From positions 868,001-932,000 of the forward strand of contig NZ_CP016033.1 in NCBI RefSeq assembly GCF_001663175.1: a stretch of 64,000 nucleotides of DNA, read 5' to 3'. The notes under the pieces are model-generated. The model was not told the DNA's origin and searched no databases. It saw only the letters and a list, made by a program, of their open reading frames with translations. A program made the translations under genes and the position numbers. Source of the DNA: Erythrobacter neustonensis. Its GTDB lineage: Bacteria > Pseudomonadota > Alphaproteobacteria > Sphingomonadales > Sphingomonadaceae. Shown here piece after piece: positions 60,626-64,000 of this stretch (the first letter of the stretch is position 1; each line of letters begins with the position of its first letter).

Positions 60626-60679
60626 CGCGCGCGGCATGCCCGGCGGATCAAACAAGCGCCGTCATCGCTTATACGGGCC

Positions 60680-60979
60680 ATGAAAACCAAGATCCGCGCC
60701 AACTGGTCGCATGCCGTTCTGGTCTGCGCCAAATGTTCGAAGAAGCTCGACAAGAAGGACTTGGGCTTCGGGCCTGACGACAAGCGGCTGGCCGCCGCGC
60801 TCAAGCGGGAACTCGGCGCTGGCAAAGGGCGCAAGGCGGCGGTCGGCGTGATCGAGGTACCATGTCTCGACATCTGCCCCAAGGGCGGTGTGGTTGTCAT
60901 CGACAGCCGCCGCCCGGAAGAATGGCGTATCATCACCCCCGATGCGCCATTCGAGGAGGCAGTCGAGGCCTTGCGCTAA
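60680..60979 (+). CDS. Thioredoxin-like [2Fe-2S] ferredoxin (predicted metal-binding)
   Basis: 99 residues. LVCAKCSKKL gives a CxxC pair (about residues 16-19) and EVPCLDICPKGGVVVI the second pair (about 61-65), an arrangement typical of thioredoxin-like 2Fe-2S proteins and DUF1636-like proteins. Isolated gene; stop overlaps the convergent carbonic-anhydrase gene by 3 bp. Electron partner unknown. Confidence 0.75.
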   Translation: MKTKIRANWSHAVLVCAKCSKKLDKKDLGFGPDDKRLAAALKRELGAGKGRKAAVGVIEVPCLDICPKGGVVVIDSRRPEEWRIITPDAPFEEAVEALR

Positions 60980-61548
60980 AGCGCGGCGGCGACCGCCTCG
61001 GCATGCGCGCGTGCGTTTTCGGCATAGTGCGCGGTGCCGATCCGCATGCCCATCACCGCCGCATCATCGAGATCGCGCAGCTTTTTGGCGGGACGGCCGG
61101 CCCACAATTCGCGCGGCGCAATCACCTTGCCCTCGGTCAGCATCGCGCCGGCGGCCAGCATCGCGTCCGAACCGATCACCGCCTTGTTCATCACGATCGC
61201 GCCAAGGCCAACAAAGCCGCGGTCGTGGATCGTGCAGCCGTGCACCATCGCCATGTGGCCGATCAGCACATCGTCGCCGATGATCAGCGGCGAGCCATCG
61301 GGATCGCCCGGACGCGGCGGGTCGCAGTGGAGCACGCTGCCATCCTGCACATTGCTCCGCTGGCCGATCACGATCCGCGACACGTCCGCGCGCAGCACGC
61401 AATTATACCAGATCGACGAGCCTTCGCCGATTTCGACATCGCCGATGATCGTGACGCCCGGCGCGATAAAGGCGCTGTCGTGGATGCGCGGGGTCTTGCC
61501 GTGGATCGGCACGATGTTGACGCCCGGGCGGCTGGAGGAAGAATTCAT
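60976..61548 (-). CDS. Gamma-carbonic anhydrase family protein
   Basis: 190 residues. Left-handed beta-helix hexapeptide repeats (SAFIAPGVTIIGDVEIGEGSSIWYNCVLRADVSRIVIGQRSNVQDGSVLHCD and LIIGDDVLIGHMAMVHGCTIHDRGFVGLGAIVMNKAVIGSDAMLAAGAMLTEG). The metal histidines (SVLH, IGHM, VHGC) are present. AGAGG ahead of the ATG at 61548 supports this start. Often a Caffeoyl/YrdA-like enzyme without proven CA activity. Confidence 0.9.
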   Translation of the reverse strand: MNSSSSRPGVNIVPIHGKTPRIHDSAFIAPGVTIIGDVEIGEGSSIWYNCVLRADVSRIVIGQRSNVQDGSVLHCDPPRPGDPDGSPLIIGDDVLIGHMAMVHGCTIHDRGFVGLGAIVMNKAVIGSDAMLAAGAMLTEGKVIAPRELWAGRPAKKLRDLDDAAVMGMRIGTAHYAENARAHAEAVAAAL

Positions 61549-61561
61549 GACGGACCTCTGA

Positions 61562-63796
61562 TCAGGGCTTGACGCCAAGCAGCGTGTTCCACCGAAATTG
61601 CGGCAAAGTCGATGCATATTGATCGCTCCAGACCGTATCGGACAGCGTGGCAAGTGCGCGCCATTCGGTTCTACCGCTGGCCTGCCTGAGCGCGGCCAGG
61701 GTTTCGGCCCTTTGCGAGAGCACGATCCACATCGACGGGGTCAGGCCGGTTGTCCGGTCCGGGTTGTCCCAGCGCAGCATCGCCTGCATCCCGGCATCGC
61801 GGGCGAGCGCGGCGATCACAGGTTCCAGATCGATAAAGCGGTTCGAAATGTGGATCGCCACCGAACCATTCGCCGCGATCGAACGGCGATAGGCCTCTAG
61901 CGCCTCGCGCGTCAAAAGGTGCAGCGGGATCGCGTCGGACGAGAAAGCATCGACGACCAGAATATCGAACTGGCCCGGCGCTTCGTCTTCGAGCGCAATC
62001 CGGGCATCTCCAATCACGATCTCGCTGTCGGGGGCACAATCGGACAGGAACGTGAACCGCCCGCGGCGCGAGAATTCGAGGATCGCAGGATCGATTTCGT
62101 AGAACCGGTAGGTCTGACCGGGCGTGCGGTAACAGGCGAGCGTTCCCGTTCCAAGACCGACAACCCCGATCCGCGCCTCCGTACCGTATAGCGCCGATGC
62201 ATTGCGCAGCAGCAACCCCACCCCGGCTTCGCGGCCATAATAGGCTGTCGGTTCGCGCCGCTTTGCAGGCGCAAGGAACTGGCGACCGTGATCGGTCGTG
62301 CCATGTGCCAGCACGCGCAAGCCATGCGTTTTCGAATCGCTGACAGTGTAGACGCCGAAATAGCTGCGCACCCGCTCCCCGGTCCGGTAGGCATTCACAT
62401 GCCCGGGCAGGCCGATCGCCACCATCGTCAGCCCGAATACGGCGAGAAACGCGGCGCGGTTGAACATCACCCCCACCGCCACCACGGCGAGCGCACCATA
62501 AAGCGGCCAGACGATCGCTTCGCGGCCCTGATCGGCGGCGAGAACGAGGTGCCAGGACAGCAACATCGCCAGCATCAGCCCCACTGCCAGAACCGGCAAC
62601 CGCAGCCTGGTATCGGCCGCCAGCCGGTCCTGCCAAGGGGTGAGCGAACGCAGCGGCACCAGCGCGGCGGCCGCCATCACCAGCAGCGGGTGTTCCCACA
62701 CCCAGTCGAACAGCAGCGGCGCAAACAGTGCGGTGAACATCCCGCCCAATGCGCCGCCCGCCGACATCACGAGGTAGAACAGCGTCAGGCGCGAGGGATC
62801 GGGGCGCAGATCGTACATCCGGGCGTGAAGCGCGACCGAAACGGCGAACAGGAGCGCCACCGACGCACCCAGCAGCCACAGGTTCTCACCCGATTGCGAC
62901 ATCATCGCAGTCCCACCGGCGATCACCACGACCGCAGGCGCCGCGCGCGAAATCAGCCGCGCAGGCTTGCGGTTCTCGGCGAAGGCAACGCTGAAACTGA
63001 GAAGGTAAAGGCCAAGCGGGATCACCCACAAAAGCGGCATCGCAAAGATATCGGTGGTCAGATGCGTCGTCGTCGACAGCATCAAGCCTGATGGCACGGC
63101 AGCGAGCACCAGCCACACGGCCATCCGCCGCCCCGCAATCGGCGCCGCGGGGGATCGTGCCCCATCCGCGCTGTCCATGGCAGACGCGGCATTATCGGGC
63201 GCAGCAAGATGCCACCGCGCAACCGCTACCGACAGCAACAGCAGCACCATGATACCGTAACCGATGCTCCAGATCAGGCTTTGGTCGCCAAGGCCAAGCA
63301 GCGGCTCGATAAGCAAGGGATAGCTGAGCAATCCGGCAAAGCTGCCAATGTTCGAAGCCGCATAAAGGCCATAGGGGTCGCCCGCGCCCGGATCGGCCGA
63401 GAACCAGCGCTGGATTAGCGGGGCCTGTGCCGAAATCAGGAAGAACACGGGCCCGACCGAGGCGAACAGCAGCGCAGGCACCCACAAGGCTTCCATGCCC
63501 GCGCCCAAGTCGGAGAGGTCGGCAAGCGACAGCGGCAAGGTCAACGCGGCCGCGATCAGCAACGCAATATGCAGCCCCAATTGACGCCGCAACGTCAGCC
63601 TGCCGATCAGATGCGCATAGGCATAACCCCCGAGCAACAGCGCCTGATAGACCAGCATTGCGCTGTTCCAGACGTTGGGCGTCCCGCCCAGCCGCGGCAG
63701 TGCAAGGCGCGCCATCAGGGGCTGCACGAGAAACAGCAGGAAGCTCCCTGCGAAAATGGCGGCAACGAAAAGCGAGCGGCGAGGGTTGGTCATCAT
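61562..63796 (-). CDS. Fused MFS-like membrane/spermidine-synthase-like protein
   Basis: 744 residues. About 12 membrane helices over the first 500 residues (LFVAAIFAGSFLLFLVQPLMARLALPRLGGTPNVWNSAMLVYQALLLGGYAYAHLI), then a spermidine-synthase-like Rossmann domain: GVVGLGTGTLACY, YRFYEIDPAILE, VIGDARIALEDEAPGQFDILVVDAFSSDAIPLHLLTREALEAYRRSI. Such fusions are widespread with unknown substrates; the active Asp of spermidine synthase aligns near DAFSSDAIP. Two adjacent ATGs open the gene. Confidence 0.85.
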   Translation of the reverse strand: MMTNPRRSLFVAAIFAGSFLLFLVQPLMARLALPRLGGTPNVWNSAMLVYQALLLGGYAYAHLIGRLTLRRQLGLHIALLIAAALTLPLSLADLSDLGAGMEALWVPALLFASVGPVFFLISAQAPLIQRWFSADPGAGDPYGLYAASNIGSFAGLLSYPLLIEPLLGLGDQSLIWSIGYGIMVLLLLSVAVARWHLAAPDNAASAMDSADGARSPAAPIAGRRMAVWLVLAAVPSGLMLSTTTHLTTDIFAMPLLWVIPLGLYLLSFSVAFAENRKPARLISRAAPAVVVIAGGTAMMSQSGENLWLLGASVALLFAVSVALHARMYDLRPDPSRLTLFYLVMSAGGALGGMFTALFAPLLFDWVWEHPLLVMAAAALVPLRSLTPWQDRLAADTRLRLPVLAVGLMLAMLLSWHLVLAADQGREAIVWPLYGALAVVAVGVMFNRAAFLAVFGLTMVAIGLPGHVNAYRTGERVRSYFGVYTVSDSKTHGLRVLAHGTTDHGRQFLAPAKRREPTAYYGREAGVGLLLRNASALYGTEARIGVVGLGTGTLACYRTPGQTYRFYEIDPAILEFSRRGRFTFLSDCAPDSEIVIGDARIALEDEAPGQFDILVVDAFSSDAIPLHLLTREALEAYRRSIAANGSVAIHISNRFIDLEPVIAALARDAGMQAMLRWDNPDRTTGLTPSMWIVLSQRAETLAALRQASGRTEWRALATLSDTVWSDQYASTLPQFRWNTLLGVKP

Positions 63797-63846
63797 CGTC
63801 CCGGCGTTGAAAAACGAACCTTCGCCCTACGGGCTTATGGTAAATA

Positions 63847-64000
63847 TCACGTATCCGCCGCCGGGCCCTGCCCCTCCCACGCCCTCCGGGTGATCGCGTA
63901 TTGGATATGCCGCTCGCCCCCGTCGGGGTCGGCGAAATCCAGGTTTTCGCGGCGGGTCATGCCGAGTTTTTCCATCAACCGCCAACTGCCGACATTGCTG
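63847..64000 (-). CDS. GNAT family acetyltransferase, partial (N-terminus beyond window)
   Basis: Only the last 50 residues are visible. SNVGSWRLMEKLGMTRRENLDF is the acetyl-CoA-binding and C-terminal strand region of GNAT proteins, the Ser/Arg-L-M-E-K-L-G-M pattern being typical of RimJ/RimL-like members. The gene ends with TGA at 63849-63847 and the start lies to the right of the window. Confidence 0.85.
   Translation of the reverse strand, partial: SNVGSWRLMEKLGMTRRENLDFADPDGGERHIQYAITRRAWEGQGPAADT

Noticed and set aside
1..64000. CRISPR arrays, insertion sequences, prophage, toxin-antitoxin or rRNA genes
   Set aside because: No regularly spaced direct repeats, transposase or integrase motifs, phage proteins or rRNA sequences were seen.

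Overview
The window is a high-GC chromosomal segment of an alphaproteobacterium, most likely order Sphingomonadales and probably Erythrobacteraceae. This rests on the alphaproteobacterial cell-cycle proteins SciP and TrcR (DUF1013), a BamF-type lipoprotein, sucC without an adjacent sucD, and the purE-purK-folA-ribF-ileS-lspA order. Nearly all sequence is coding. I see no transposase, IS, prophage, CRISPR array or rRNA; there is one tRNA.

Region 1 (1-6753, minus strand) is the accessory-looking part. A tightly overlapping operon encodes an SDR protein, pyruvate/acetoin-dehydrogenase-type E1 alpha and beta, a free-standing 78-residue lipoyl domain, an NTF2-like protein, an NAD-epimerase, a sugar-epimerase-like TIM barrel and a glycosyltransferase-2-like protein running off the window. 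No E2 acyltransferase or E3 is present. A winged-helix regulator and tRNA-Thr lie upstream. Region 2 (6842-14673, plus) is a compact housekeeping operon: a small unknown protein, gpmA, purE, purK, folA, ribF, ileS, lspA, bamF.

Region 3 (14894-24384) holds a CNNM/CBS transporter, an OmpA-like lipoprotein, an inositol-monophosphatase-type enzyme, sucC, a DUF6265/LprI protein, etfBA, a TonB-C protein and a DUF445 membrane protein. Region 4 (24433-30473, minus) is an RND efflux pair with its promoter, a YeaQ-type protein, sciP and a hypothetical gene. Region 5 (30614-39517) holds mnmA, a serine hydrolase, pdxH-phzF, a dnaJ-like/brkB/fabI/UDP-sugar epimerase operon and hypothetical genes.

Region 6 (39675-46422, minus) is proA-nadD-rsfS-rlmH-envC-ctpA-dsbB-coq7, covering proline/NAD synthesis, ribosome maturation and envelope maintenance. 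An M23 peptidase-bactofilin pair (46636-48181) follows, then an exact 16-bp ParB site (parS) embedded in a hairpin terminator, which suggests the segment lies fairly near the replication origin. Region 7 (48323-64000) has a long-chain acyl-CoA ligase, trcR, a glycosyltransferase/metallophosphoesterase pair, a quinone oxidoreductase, clpA, a DNA exonuclease/ATP-dependent ligase pair, a gamma-carbonic anhydrase, a fused MFS/spermidine-synthase-like protein and a partial GNAT.

Between genes, the most distinctive structures are a family of modular palindromic repeats (14674-14893, 33483-33579, 43830-43945) whose joints are conserved while their stems vary but stay self-complementary, two parS-like sites between convergent genes, and a MerR/LiuR-like operator ahead of etfBA.
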